From: Caldilineales bacterium
GTDB taxonomy: Bacteria > Chloroflexota > Anaerolineae > Caldilineales > Caldilineaceae
Direction of reading: 5' to 3'
DNA: 64,000 nucleotides
NCBI GenBank assembly: GCA_012271135.1
Contig: JAAXGZ010000096.1
Coordinates: forward strand, 39,569 to 103,568
Shown here: positions 27,084 to 34,791 of the stretch, piece by piece
Layout of the letters: every line of letters starts with the position of its first letter
How positions within the stretch are numbered: position 1 is the stretch's first letter
Notes under the pieces: model-generated
The model's input: the letters and a program-made list of their open reading frames with translations, nothing else
The model's database searches: none
Told to the model about the DNA's origin: nothing
Translations under genes and position numbers: made by a program

Positions 27084-27295
27084 AACTGCATTACTATCCT
27101 GAAACCGACAGCCTCTACGTCGAATTGAAGGCCGCCCCCGGGGCGGAGACCCTCGAAGTGGCTGACGGGCTCAATGTCGACCTTGATGACAAGGGTGAGG
27201 TCGTCGGCTTCGACATCGACCACGCCTCCCAGCGTCTCGATCTCTCCACGCTCGAATTCGAAGCTCTGCCGGTCCGTTCCTACAAGGCGGGATAA
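27080..27295 (+). CDS. DUF2283 domain protein
   Basis: A 71-residue protein MKLHYYPETDSLYVELK...VADGLNVDLDDKGEVVGFDIDHAS, a clear match to DUF2283, a small beta-rich family of unknown function that often follows a DUF4258-like gene. GGAGA lies just before the ATG. The gene itself is intact, while its upstream partner is frameshifted. It is the only intact small native gene in this island. Confidence 0.82.
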   Translation: MKLHYYPETDSLYVELKAAPGAETLEVADGLNVDLDDKGEVVGFDIDHASQRLDLSTLEFEALPVRSYKAG

Positions 27296-27336
27296 GCATT
27301 GCAAGCGCCCATCGATCCCAAACCCGGGAACTCGCC

Positions 27337-27520
27337 ATGAAGAGGATCAGGACTAACGACCCAGAGGTGCTTTCGGCCGAGGTCGTAGCCGAGAAACTCG
27401 AACATCTGAGGATGCTGCTTCCCGCGGTGTTCTCCGATGGAAAGGTGGACTTCGAGGTGCTGAAGTAGCTGCTTGGCGGTGCGGTGGACGAACGCAAGGA
27501 GAAATACGGCCTCAACTGTT
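27337..27520 (+). pseudogene. N-terminal stub of a DNA methyltransferase (mod-like)
   Basis: MKRIRTNDPEVLSAEVVAEKLEHLRMLLPAVFSDGKVDFEVLK, a stop, then LLGGAVDERKEKYGLN. This matches the first ~60 residues of type III/adenine-type site-specific DNA methyltransferases, which start with SADLVAEN..., DFEVLKQLLG and EKYGLNW. The in-frame TAG replaces the expected CAG (Gln), and the similarity ends abruptly after KYGLN. No catalytic motifs (DPPY, FxGxG) remain, so only a fossil of a restriction-modification gene is left. Confidence 0.68.
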
Positions 27521-27741
27521 GTCAGTTCCTGCAGACCTGGGCTTGCCGTGGTCGTCTCGGACGATCGCACGGTGGATGTAATCCCGGAGCTTGGCCCTCG
27601 GGTCTAACGGTCCGCCATCAACCCATAGCAAACGCAAAGTCGCGATTATCAGGATTGGGGCCAGAATCCACGGTCGGCATCCGATCAGGTCGGGCAGGGA
27701 GACCGGTTTACGGAAGGAGGCACACAGGACGTTCAGTAGCT

Positions 27742-28394
27742 TGCGATCCGGGTATATTCCATGGAGACAACAACCCGGAATACCCGATGAAGACGTTACG
27801 AGAGGCAATCACCAACGCCGTGTTGCACCGAGACTGATTCTTTGATGGCACCAATGTCTTCGTCGAGATCTACGTGGACCGCATCGAGGTCGTGAGTCCC
27901 GGTGGGCTTCCCAGAGGACACGCTGGCCGAGTTGGGACACAAGAGCGTGCGGCAAAATGCACTGAGCGTCGGCCTGCTTCATTGTATCGGGTTCGTCGAG
28001 ACGGCAGACACCGGCATAAGGCGCATTCACGAGGACGTGCTGGCACAGGGCTGCGCGGAGCCCGAGTTTGAGTCCGGCAGCATCTTCACGGCTACTTCTC
28101 GATCGAATCCCGACGTACGAGCAAAGGCGGGCGAACTGGGATACCGGACACCGACCAAGTTACCCGGGAAGTTCGGTTGCTGCGTGCGATCTCTGGCGCA
28201 ATAACTCGGCTGTAAATGCAACAGGTACTCGGCCTCACTCACAGCAGCCATTTTCGCGCGATGTATCTTCGGCCCGTCCTTGACGCGGGGATGTCGAGAT
28301 GACCATCCCGGACAAACCACGGAGCAGAAACCAGCGCTACCGCCTGACGCCGGAGGGCCGTGAGTACCTGAGACGAACACAGGGGCCACGATAA
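27742..28394 (+). pseudogene. AlbA_2/RecG-like ATP-binding regulator remnant
   Basis: Three frames join into the C-terminal part of an AlbA_2-type putative transcriptional regulator with the HATPase_c_4 domain. The pieces are DNNPEYPMKTLREAITNAVLHRD, a TGA, FFDGTNVFVEIYVDRIEVVSPGGLP, a shift near 27905, EDTLAELGHKSVRQNALSVGLLHCIGFVETADTGIRRIHEDVLAQGC, and a final shift near 28298. The closing segment is a winged-helix tail MTIPDKPRSRNQRYRLTPEGREYLRR, with its stop at 28392. The N-terminal AlbA_2 domain is missing. One stop plus two shifts make it non-functional. Related genes often accompany mobile or defence loci. Confidence 0.7.
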
Positions 28395-28642
28395 GTGATG
28401 AAACAGGAAGTCACTTCAAGCCAGCTGGGACCTGCTCAACCAACAATGACTGTTCCAATGGGCTGAGCCATGAATATCTTCGCCTCCCACTGGCAGGCAG
28501 GGCAAACGCAAAACCGCGGGGTGGGGGTGCAGTCGAACAGCCAGCTCCGCAACGCCCGTTGGCTAGCCAGGCTCGTACCGCTGCACGGTGATTTCACGAG
28601 CCCGCGCACGCATCTTGGACGTGTCATGCCAAGCCTGCATCC

Positions 28643-28647
28643 AAAGT
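28643..28647 (+). repeat. target-site duplication AAAGT, left copy
   Basis: AAAGT directly precedes the IS982 left end, and an identical AAAGT lies at 29658-29662 after the right end. Confidence 0.85.
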
Positions 28648-29657
28648 ACGCCTAATGTGGAATTGAGGAGGTTGACTCAAAAAGGGGAAGCCGCGCAGAA
28701 TGAAAGCACATAACAACCACATTCCGGGGATTCCCCATGGCGCGCAGTAGAGCATTCGAGGATTTGGCCACGGTCGTCTACGTCTGGGGGGACGATGGGT
28801 ACCAGGCCCATGCGGCCGGCGGGCGACAGGGCCAGGCCGGGGCCCAGCCCCACTTCCGCGACAGGGAGGTCATCACGCGCCTGCGGCTCAGGGATTGCCT
28901 GCCCTTTCCGGGGGAGACCCAGTTCCTGGGCTTTGTGCGAGCCCACCACCGGGCCCTCTTTCCGCCCCGGCTCAGCCAAAGCCCGTTCCATCGCCGGGCC
29001 CGGCAACTGTGGCCCTGGGTCGAGGCCCTGCGTCGACACTGGGCGGAGGCCTTGGGGGCCACCCGCGCCTCCCTCTACCGGCTGGATACCCAGCCGCTGC
29101 CGGTCGTCGGCGACACGCGCCGCAAGGACCGCAGCGACTTTGCGGCCACGGCCGACTACGGGGTCTGTACCAGTCGCAATCTGAAGTACTTCGGGTACAA
29201 GCGGGTGCGGCTCTGCACCCCGGCGGGGGGGCCCGCGGCCTACGACCTGGTGCCGGCCTCGACGGATGCGCGGGTCGCAGGGGAACAGGTGCGGGACTGG
29301 GTGTGGCAGGCCCGCATCCTCGGCGACCAGGGGTGCATGGGGGCCGACGGGCCACAGGGCTACCGGGAGACCCGGGGCCTGGAGATCCTGACCCCCGCGC
29401 GCGCCCACCAGCGCACCGCCCGGCCCGTCGGTGTCCCGCGGTGGCTCAACCGCCTGCGGGAACGGATCGAAGGCGCCTTCCACGAGGTGCAGAATACCGG
29501 CCGCCACCTGGAGCCTCTGACCTGCAGGACGCGCCGCGGCCTGAGCACGCAGGTCGCGGCCCAGATGGCCAGCCATGCCCTCAAGCTCCTGCTCCGCCGT
29601 CAGGCCGGGATTGATGTCCGGACTTTCACCCTGACCCTGTAATTCCACATTAGGCGT
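28648..29657 (+). mobile_element. IS982-family insertion sequence, complete
   Basis: A 1010-bp element with perfect 17-bp terminal inverted repeats (ACGCCTAATGTGGAATT at 28648-28664 and its complement at 29641-29657), flanked by a 5-bp AAAGT duplication. It carries one intact transposase gene. It interrupts the minus-strand higA gene. Perfect ends, duplication and frame suggest a recent insertion relative to its decayed surroundings. Confidence 0.92.
28737..29642 (+). CDS. IS982-family transposase
   Basis: A 301-residue DDE transposase. The likely catalytic acids are the Asp in RLDTQPLPVV, the Asp in ILGDQGCMG and the Glu in RIEGAFHEVQNTGRHLE, with the IS982 hallmark block RRKDRSDFAATADYGVCTSRNLKYFGYK between them. 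The length is normal and the frame intact. The stop at 29640-29642 reaches two bases into the right inverted repeat. Very high Arg and Ala content reflects a GC-rich gene. Confidence 0.9.
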   Translation: MARSRAFEDLATVVYVWGDDGYQAHAAGGRQGQAGAQPHFRDREVITRLRLRDCLPFPGETQFLGFVRAHHRALFPPRLSQSPFHRRARQLWPWVEALRRHWAEALGATRASLYRLDTQPLPVVGDTRRKDRSDFAATADYGVCTSRNLKYFGYKRVRLCTPAGGPAAYDLVPASTDARVAGEQVRDWVWQARILGDQGCMGADGPQGYRETRGLEILTPARAHQRTARPVGVPRWLNRLRERIEGAFHEVQNTGRHLEPLTCRTRRGLSTQVAAQMASHALKLLLRRQAGIDVRTFTLTL

Positions 29658-29662
29658 AAAGT
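29658..29662 (+). repeat. target-site duplication AAAGT, right copy
   Basis: Matches the left copy at 28643-28647 and borders the right inverted repeat of the IS982 element. Confidence 0.85.
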
Positions 29663-29868
29663 AGCATATCCATACGCACGTCGAAGGCCTTCTCAATGCG
29701 CAACGCCATCTCAGCCAACAGGCTCGCATTGCTGTGCAGCAAAGCAGAGAGCGTTGCTCGGCGGACCCCGAGTATCTCAGAGCGTGTATGGAAATGCGGC
29801 TGGGGGGGCTCAAGGGGGACGCAGAGTAAGATGCTGTTTGCCTCTACGCAGCCAGCTGCCGTAGTCTG

Positions 29869-30348
29869 TCAAACCGCAATCTGCGGCGGATTATTCGGAC
29901 CGGCACCGAAGAGTTCCGTCAGGCGCTGTTGCCGAAAGGCGAAGATTGCCCTGAGGTCCCGCCTGAGGAACAGGGCGTTTGCCAACCTTCCGCCCGCGGA
30001 TGCGTACTCCACATGGTCAAGTACGCAAGTGCCACCGTCTCGCGCTTCGAACTTATGGACGTGGTGCCACAACCGATAGGGACCAACAATCTGGTCGTCA
30101 ACAAATTGGTACGGAGGATTCCAGTCGCTGATGCGGCTGCGCCAGCGCAACGGCAGACCCCGCAAGCGCAACCGGTAGTCGATCTCCATCCCGAATCTCA
30201 TCTCAATCGGCTGCGGGGTCAGAACGCGGAACCGTAGCCAGGGCGGTGTGATGTGCTCAAGGTTGAAGGCATCCGCGAAAAAAGCGAACACCTCCTCCGG
30301 GGCTTGGGGCAGCCACTGGCTTGCAGTCAACTGGAAAATCCTTGTCAC
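29869..30348 (-). CDS. SRPBCC family protein
   Basis: A 159-residue START/SRPBCC-fold protein. It begins FQLTASQWLPQAPEEVFAFFADAFNLEHITPPWLRFRV, the signature of the coenzyme Q-binding/cyclase-like subgroup often fused or linked to epimerases. GPYRLWHHVHKFEARDGGTCVLDHVEYASAGG fills the C-terminal sheet, and the last helix is present. The fold makes a hydrophobic ligand pocket; the ligand is unknown. It is intact, lies between two insertion sequences and has no operon partner. Confidence 0.8.
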   Translation of the reverse strand: MTRIFQLTASQWLPQAPEEVFAFFADAFNLEHITPPWLRFRVLTPQPIEMRFGMEIDYRLRLRGLPLRWRSRISDWNPPYQFVDDQIVGPYRLWHHVHKFEARDGGTCVLDHVEYASAGGRLANALFLRRDLRAIFAFRQQRLTELFGAGPNNPPQIAV

Positions 30349-30635
30349 GGCTTGCTTCGAATCCGGTAGGCGGTGGTGATGAGCGCGAGCGTTCCCATTT
30401 TAGGGTCGACGGAGGACCATCACCGGGGCCTTTGGCCCCACTGCCAGAACGAACTTCCCGTCAGGCAAGAACTTTTCCATTCCCGTTGACTCTGGCACGA
30501 TTGCCTTGGTTGGTCCGAGATGTTTCGCACCATGTTTCCTTCGGACTTTAGGCCACGGGCGATGCCTGCTGCACCCCGCAGAACCTGAGTTAACGGTCCG
30601 GGATATCCCTAGTACTACAGTGGTAAATATGGGGT

Positions 30636-31910
30636 ATGATGGTCGGGCATCCGTCCAACGCCTGGAGTCGTCCCCTGTCCACGGTCCCCGTCGCGCCCCC
30701 GGTTCCGGCCCCCGAGCCCGTGGACCCGGCCACGGTCGCCTCCTGGCCGGCCCACCGGGCGGAGGTGGCCGACCGCTTGGCGCCGGCCCTGGGCACAGCC
30801 CCCACGCAGGCACGGGGCCTGGCCTACCTGGACGGCCTGCTGAGCGGGGCGGAGCGCAAGAACGGCTGGCAGCTGGCGGAAGTCAACGGCGACGCCGACC
30901 CCTACGGCATCCAGTACCTGCTCAATCGGGCGCGCTGGTCGGTGACGGAGGCCCGGACCGCCCTGTGCGGCTACGTGCAGGCGCACCTGGGGGATCCCCG
31001 GGCGGTGGGGATTGTCGACGAAACGGCGTTCCTGAAGAAGGGCGCGCACTCGGCCGGGGTGGCGCGGCAGTACAGCGGCACGGCGGGGCGGGTCGAGAAC
31101 TGCCAGGTCGGGGTCTTCCTGGCCTACGCGGGGACGCGAGGGTACACGCTGCTGGACGCGGCACTCTACCTGCCCGCGGGGTGGACCGACAAGCCGGCCC
31201 GGCTGCAGGGCGTGGGCCTGGCGCCGGACACGCCCTTTGCCACCAAGCCGCAACTGGCCCGGCGGCTGCTGGCCCGGGCGCAGGCGGCCGGCGTGTCGCT
31301 GGCCTGGGTCGTGGGCGACACGGTCTACGGCCACTCGGGCCAGCTGCGCGCCTGGCTGGAGGAGCGGGACCAGGCCTACCTCCTGGCGGTGCCGGCACAC
31401 GAAACGTTCCGGGTCGGCTGGCACGAGGTTGTGGTGGGGGAGGTGTATGCGGCCCTGGCCGAGGCGGACTGGCAGCGTCTCAGTGCGGGGCCGGGCAGCA
31501 AGGGGGAGCGCTGGTACGACTGGCAGCGCCTGGTGCTGGCCGAAGCGGCGGACGCGGACAAGGGGTACAGCCTGCTGTTCCGGCGCACCTGCGCGCAGCC
31601 CCGGAAGTGGCAGGCCTATCTCGTGTGGGGCCCCCGGGCCTGCGACCTGCCCACCCTGGTCCGGGTCGCCGGCAGCCGCTGGCGCATCGAGAGCGCCTTC
31701 GAGATGGCCAAGCAGGAAGTGGGCCTGGACGAATACGAGGTGCGCAACGCCCGGGGCTGGGACCGCCACATGATCCTGGCCCTGTGGGCCCTGACCCTGC
31801 TCAGCGTGGTGCGGGCCGCTTCCCTGCCCCCGCCGGACACCCAAAAAAAGCGCGCGGGGCCGGGCAGCCTGGCGGCTTTCCGACGGGCCCGCGGCCTGGC
31901 CGGGGGCTGA
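30636..31910 (+). CDS. IS701-family transposase, main frame
   Basis: A 424-residue DDE transposase: GIVDETAFLKKGAHSAGVARQYSGTAGRVENCQVGVFL carries the first Asp, WVVGDTVYGHSGQLRAWLEERD the second, and SRWRIESAFEMAKQEVGLDEYEVRNARGWDRHM the Glu. The family normally extends another ~50 residues. Those residues are present in the -1 frame (VPEIRRLWRRLLLPLAADMAQALAWSYWRRRHQ), reachable if ribosomes slip on the GGGGG run just before the TGA. The protein may therefore be made by programmed frameshifting, or the element is mutated. Confidence 0.87.
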   Translation: MMVGHPSNAWSRPLSTVPVAPPVPAPEPVDPATVASWPAHRAEVADRLAPALGTAPTQARGLAYLDGLLSGAERKNGWQLAEVNGDADPYGIQYLLNRARWSVTEARTALCGYVQAHLGDPRAVGIVDETAFLKKGAHSAGVARQYSGTAGRVENCQVGVFLAYAGTRGYTLLDAALYLPAGWTDKPARLQGVGLAPDTPFATKPQLARRLLARAQAAGVSLAWVVGDTVYGHSGQLRAWLEERDQAYLLAVPAHETFRVGWHEVVVGEVYAALAEADWQRLSAGPGSKGERWYDWQRLVLAEAADADKGYSLLFRRTCAQPRKWQAYLVWGPRACDLPTLVRVAGSRWRIESAFEMAKQEVGLDEYEVRNARGWDRHMILALWALTLLSVVRAASLPPPDTQKKRAGPGSLAAFRRARGLAGG

Positions 31911-32062
31911 CCGTGCCCGAAATCCGGCGGCTGTGGCGGCGTCTGCTGCTGCCCCTGGCGGCGGACATGGCCCAGGCCCTGGCCTGGTCGTACTGGCGTC
32001 GCCGCCACCAGTGGCTGGCCCTGCACTGCCACTACCGGCGGCAGCAGGCCACCACCCTGTGA
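31899..32062 (+). pseudogene. IS701 transposase C-terminal tail in -1 frame
   Basis: Open in the -1 frame from the G5 run through VPEIRRLWRRLLLPLAADMAQ...WSYWRRRHQWLALHCHYRR to a TGA at 32060-32062. This is the C-terminal tail expected on the 424-residue transposase. It is either joined by -1 frameshifting or separated by an indel. A GTG at 31913 could start it alone, but a separate 49-residue gene is unlikely. Confidence 0.6.
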
Positions 32063-32184
32063 ATTACCACTGTAGTACTAGGCACAAGATTCGCCGTTCT
32101 GCGTTCGACCTTGACCGAACCGTCGTCGGCTAAAGGCCGGCTGAATACCGTTACCAGCAGACGAGGCGGCATTGCAGGGCCGAG

Positions 32185-32212
32185 TTGCGATGGGATGATG
32201 GTCTGATAAAAT
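32185..32212 (+). promoter_or_regulatory. candidate promoter for sugar ABC operon
   Basis: TTGCGA (32185-32190), a 16-base spacer and TAAAAT (32207-32212), about 85 bases before the binding-protein start at 32297. Five of six -10 bases and four of six -35 bases match consensus. Confidence 0.4.
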
Positions 32213-32296
32213 CAAGCCGCCCCATCCAAGGAACCCCCCGCCGAGATTGCTTCAATCCCGGAGGCGTTTCATTTGCGTGTCCAAGGAGACTGCACA

Positions 32297-33802
32297 ATGT
32301 CGCACAACGGTTTGTCAAGACGTCGATTCCTGCAACTCTCCGGTGCGACCGGGGTCGCGCTGACGCTCGCCTCCTGTGTCCCCAGTACCCCGGCCGACAA
32401 CATGGCTGGTCCGGCAGCCGAAGCCCGCGTCGTATCCCACTACGCGCAGGGCTTGACGCCCCGCGAACGCCTGGAAACCGATCGCTGGGATCCTCCCCAG
32501 GCCCTGTGGGCCCTCGAGGAGGCCTACAAGGACTTGCATCCGGACGTTGATCTTGAGTTCGTCGAATCGGTGGCCTCCGGCTACGACGAGTGGATGGTGA
32601 CCCAGCTGACGGCGGGCACGGCGCCCGAAATCCTCTGGTACCAGCGCGGCTGGATCGCCCGCGACTATGAGAAGAACTGGTTCAACAACCTCGATCCCTA
32701 TCTGTCGCAGCCCAATCCCTATGTCGAAGGCTACGACTCCTGGAAGGACACCTTCCAGGGACCCGTGATTGCCAGCGGCACTGCGCCCGACGGTCACATC
32801 TACCTGATTACCGGCGACATCGTTGGTACCGGTTTCTTCTACAACAAGTCCAAGTTCGACGAACTCGGCCTCGCGGTGCCGGAAACCTGGGCCGAATATG
32901 AGGAAGCCCAACAGGCGATCGCGGACTCCGGCACCACGCCCTTCTCCGTCAGTTACCACCTGCAGGGCGGAACGCCCCTGTACGGCAGCTGGACCACGCG
33001 GGTCTTCCAGGACGTGCTGTACGACCACAAGATGGCACAGATTTCAGGCGGAACACCGGTCTCCCGCACCTGGAAGCCGGGCGAGGGGCTGCAGCCACCG
33101 GCCATGGTGCGTGCCATCCGTGACGGCAACTACGCCGCAACCGATCCCGAATGGCTGGAAATGCTCCGGCTGATGAAGGAGTGGTCCGTCCACTACCCGG
33201 AGGGGTTCTGGGCCCTGCCCGCGGCGGATGTCTTCCGGCTGTGGGCGGAAGGCGAGGCTGCCGTCGCCTGGCTGGGCAGCTGGATGAACAAGCCCGTCCG
33301 CAACGATCCCCTGATCGAGTTCGAGTGGGGCATTTTCCCCAAGATGCCGACTGTCACCCAGGAAACCTCCCAGTACGGAGGTCTGGGCTTCCCGGCCATG
33401 GCCGGTGTGGGCGGTGTATTCCAGTACATCACCACCACGGTGGCCGAGGAACGCGGCGTGCTGGACGACACCATCGACTGGCTCCAGTTCCTCACCGCCC
33501 CGCCCAACCTGATCGAGGTCCTGAACGACCACGGCGGCTTCGCCCCCGGCGTCAAGGACACCGCGGGTGCCGATCCGACACTGGCGGTCTACACCGACAT
33601 GCTGGTCAACTTCGGCGCCGAACGGATTGAACCGTTCGACAGCATGTTGACGCGCGAATTCGTCGATGCCATGTGGCGCAACCTGCAGCAGTTCATGGCG
33701 GGCGAACTGAGCGCCGACGAAATGTCCTCCATCATGCAACAGGAGATGGAACTGGCCGCGCAGCAACTGCTGAACGAGCACCCGGATTGGGCGGAAGCCT
33801 AA
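32297..33802 (+). CDS. sugar ABC transporter solute-binding protein
   Basis: A family 1 extracellular binding protein of 501 residues. LSRRRFLQLSGATGVALTLASC is a twin-arginine plus lipobox export signal. The mature part has the usual two-lobe features (LTAGTAPEILWYQRGWIARDYEKNWFNNLDPYL, GTGFFYNKSKFDELGLAVPETWAEYEEAQQAI). The ATG at 32297 is preceded by AAGGAGA; an upstream GTG in the same frame is less likely. It heads a three-gene importer with two permeases immediately downstream. Ligand not determined, presumably an oligosaccharide or glycoside. A candidate promoter precedes it, and the IS701 element sits 215 bases upstream without disrupting it. Confidence 0.88.
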   Translation: MSHNGLSRRRFLQLSGATGVALTLASCVPSTPADNMAGPAAEARVVSHYAQGLTPRERLETDRWDPPQALWALEEAYKDLHPDVDLEFVESVASGYDEWMVTQLTAGTAPEILWYQRGWIARDYEKNWFNNLDPYLSQPNPYVEGYDSWKDTFQGPVIASGTAPDGHIYLITGDIVGTGFFYNKSKFDELGLAVPETWAEYEEAQQAIADSGTTPFSVSYHLQGGTPLYGSWTTRVFQDVLYDHKMAQISGGTPVSRTWKPGEGLQPPAMVRAIRDGNYAATDPEWLEMLRLMKEWSVHYPEGFWALPAADVFRLWAEGEAAVAWLGSWMNKPVRNDPLIEFEWGIFPKMPTVTQETSQYGGLGFPAMAGVGGVFQYITTTVAEERGVLDDTIDWLQFLTAPPNLIEVLNDHGGFAPGVKDTAGADPTLAVYTDMLVNFGAERIEPFDSMLTREFVDAMWRNLQQFMAGELSADEMSSIMQQEMELAAQQLLNEHPDWAEA

Positions 33803-33836
33803 CCGACAAACCCGTACCACCGACGCGCCGCCGACC

Positions 33837-34784
33837 GTGTCCGCCACGCTGTCAACTCCGTCGTCCGGGCAACCGGCGGTGGCGCGTCCTCTCACCGCGC
33901 GCGTTGCGCGCTACCGCACCGCGTACCTGTGGCTGATCCCCACATTCGCGCTGCTGCTTGTTTTCAACTACTATCCGGCTCTGTCCGCGCTGTACCACAG
34001 CCTGTTCCAGTGGAACGGTGCCAACATCAAGCTGTTCGTCGGAGTCAACCACTTCGTCGACCTGTGGCACGACCCCCTCTGGTGGGAGTCGTTCACACAC
34101 CTGATCATCCTGACCGTGGCCCTGGTGGCCATCAACCTGACGTTCCCCCTGGGAGCCGCGGCCATGATCTTCCACCTTTGGAACCTACGAGCGGCCTACT
34201 TCTATAGGGTGCTCCTGGTGGTGCCGATGGTGGTGCCCGGGCTGGTCATCCTGATGATCTGGATGTTCATTTACAGCCCCAACATCGGGCTGCTCAACCA
34301 GTCGCTGGCCCTGCTGGGCTTGGAGAACCTGCAGCGGTTCTGGCTGGGTGACTTCAAGCTGGCGCTCTACGCCATCATCTTCGTGGGCTTCCCCTGGGTA
34401 GCGGGAATCGGCACGCTTATCTACCTGGCTGGGTTTCAGGCCATCCCCAGCGAACTGATGGACTCGGCCGTCATCGACGGCGCGTCCACCTGGCAGCGAC
34501 TCGCCTTTGTGGAACTGCCGATGGTCCTTTCGCAGATCAAGCTGGTGGTCATTCTGACCGTAATCACCGCGTTCCAGAACTTCACCATCGTCCTGGTCAT
34601 GACAAATGGCGGACCCGGCACCAAGACCCTGGTGCCGGGCCTGCATCTTTACAAGGCGGCCATGGCCTACAACCGCATGGGCTATGCCTGCGCCATCGGC
34701 ACGGTGTTGTTCTTCCTCACGCTGGTACTGACCTACCTGAACCACCGCTACCTGCGGTCCAGTGTGGAATTCACAGGTTCCTGA
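33837..34784 (+). CDS. sugar ABC transporter permease (MalF/UgpA type)
   Basis: A 315-residue inner-membrane permease with six transmembrane segments (first TAYLWLIPTFALLLVFNYYPAL). The cytoplasmic EAA loop that docks the ATPase appears as ELMDSAVIDGASTWQRLAFVELPMV. The GTG start is 34 bases after the binding-protein gene. It pairs with the permease encoded eight bases downstream. No ATPase gene lies in the cluster, so a shared MsiK/UgpC-type ATPase elsewhere is assumed. Confidence 0.9.
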   Translation: MSATLSTPSSGQPAVARPLTARVARYRTAYLWLIPTFALLLVFNYYPALSALYHSLFQWNGANIKLFVGVNHFVDLWHDPLWWESFTHLIILTVALVAINLTFPLGAAAMIFHLWNLRAAYFYRVLLVVPMVVPGLVILMIWMFIYSPNIGLLNQSLALLGLENLQRFWLGDFKLALYAIIFVGFPWVAGIGTLIYLAGFQAIPSELMDSAVIDGASTWQRLAFVELPMVLSQIKLVVILTVITAFQNFTIVLVMTNGGPGTKTLVPGLHLYKAAMAYNRMGYACAIGTVLFFLTLVLTYLNHRYLRSSVEFTGS

Positions 34785-34791
34785 ACTGTCC

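Larger units (their letters stand above)
28563..29787 (-). pseudogene. higA: higA-like antitoxin, split by IS982
   Basis: Right of the insertion the minus strand reads SEILGVRRATLSALLHSNASLLAEMALRIEKAFDVRMDMLL; left of it, WMQAWHDTSKMRARAREITVQRYEPG and a stop. Removing the IS and one copy of its 5-bp duplication restores a single uninterrupted frame. The joined protein is a HigA/VapI-type XRE antitoxin with its helix-turn-helix and C-terminal tail. The first ~20 residues of the family are unrecognisable, and no higB toxin is found where it should be, upstream at higher coordinates. So decay started before or continued after the insertion. Confidence 0.75.
30613..32077 (+). mobile_element. 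IS701-family insertion sequence
   Basis: A 1465-bp element with perfect 14-bp inverted repeats (TACTACAGTGGTAA and its complement), flanked on both sides by CTAG at 30609-30612 and 32078-32081, the expected 4-bp target duplication for IS701. One further base on each side also matches. It carries a transposase that may be split by a frameshift near its 3' end. Confidence 0.88.

Noticed and set aside
30615..31844. 409-codon minus-strand frame across the IS701 transposase
   Set aside because: Compositionally a shadow of the transposase, without family features.
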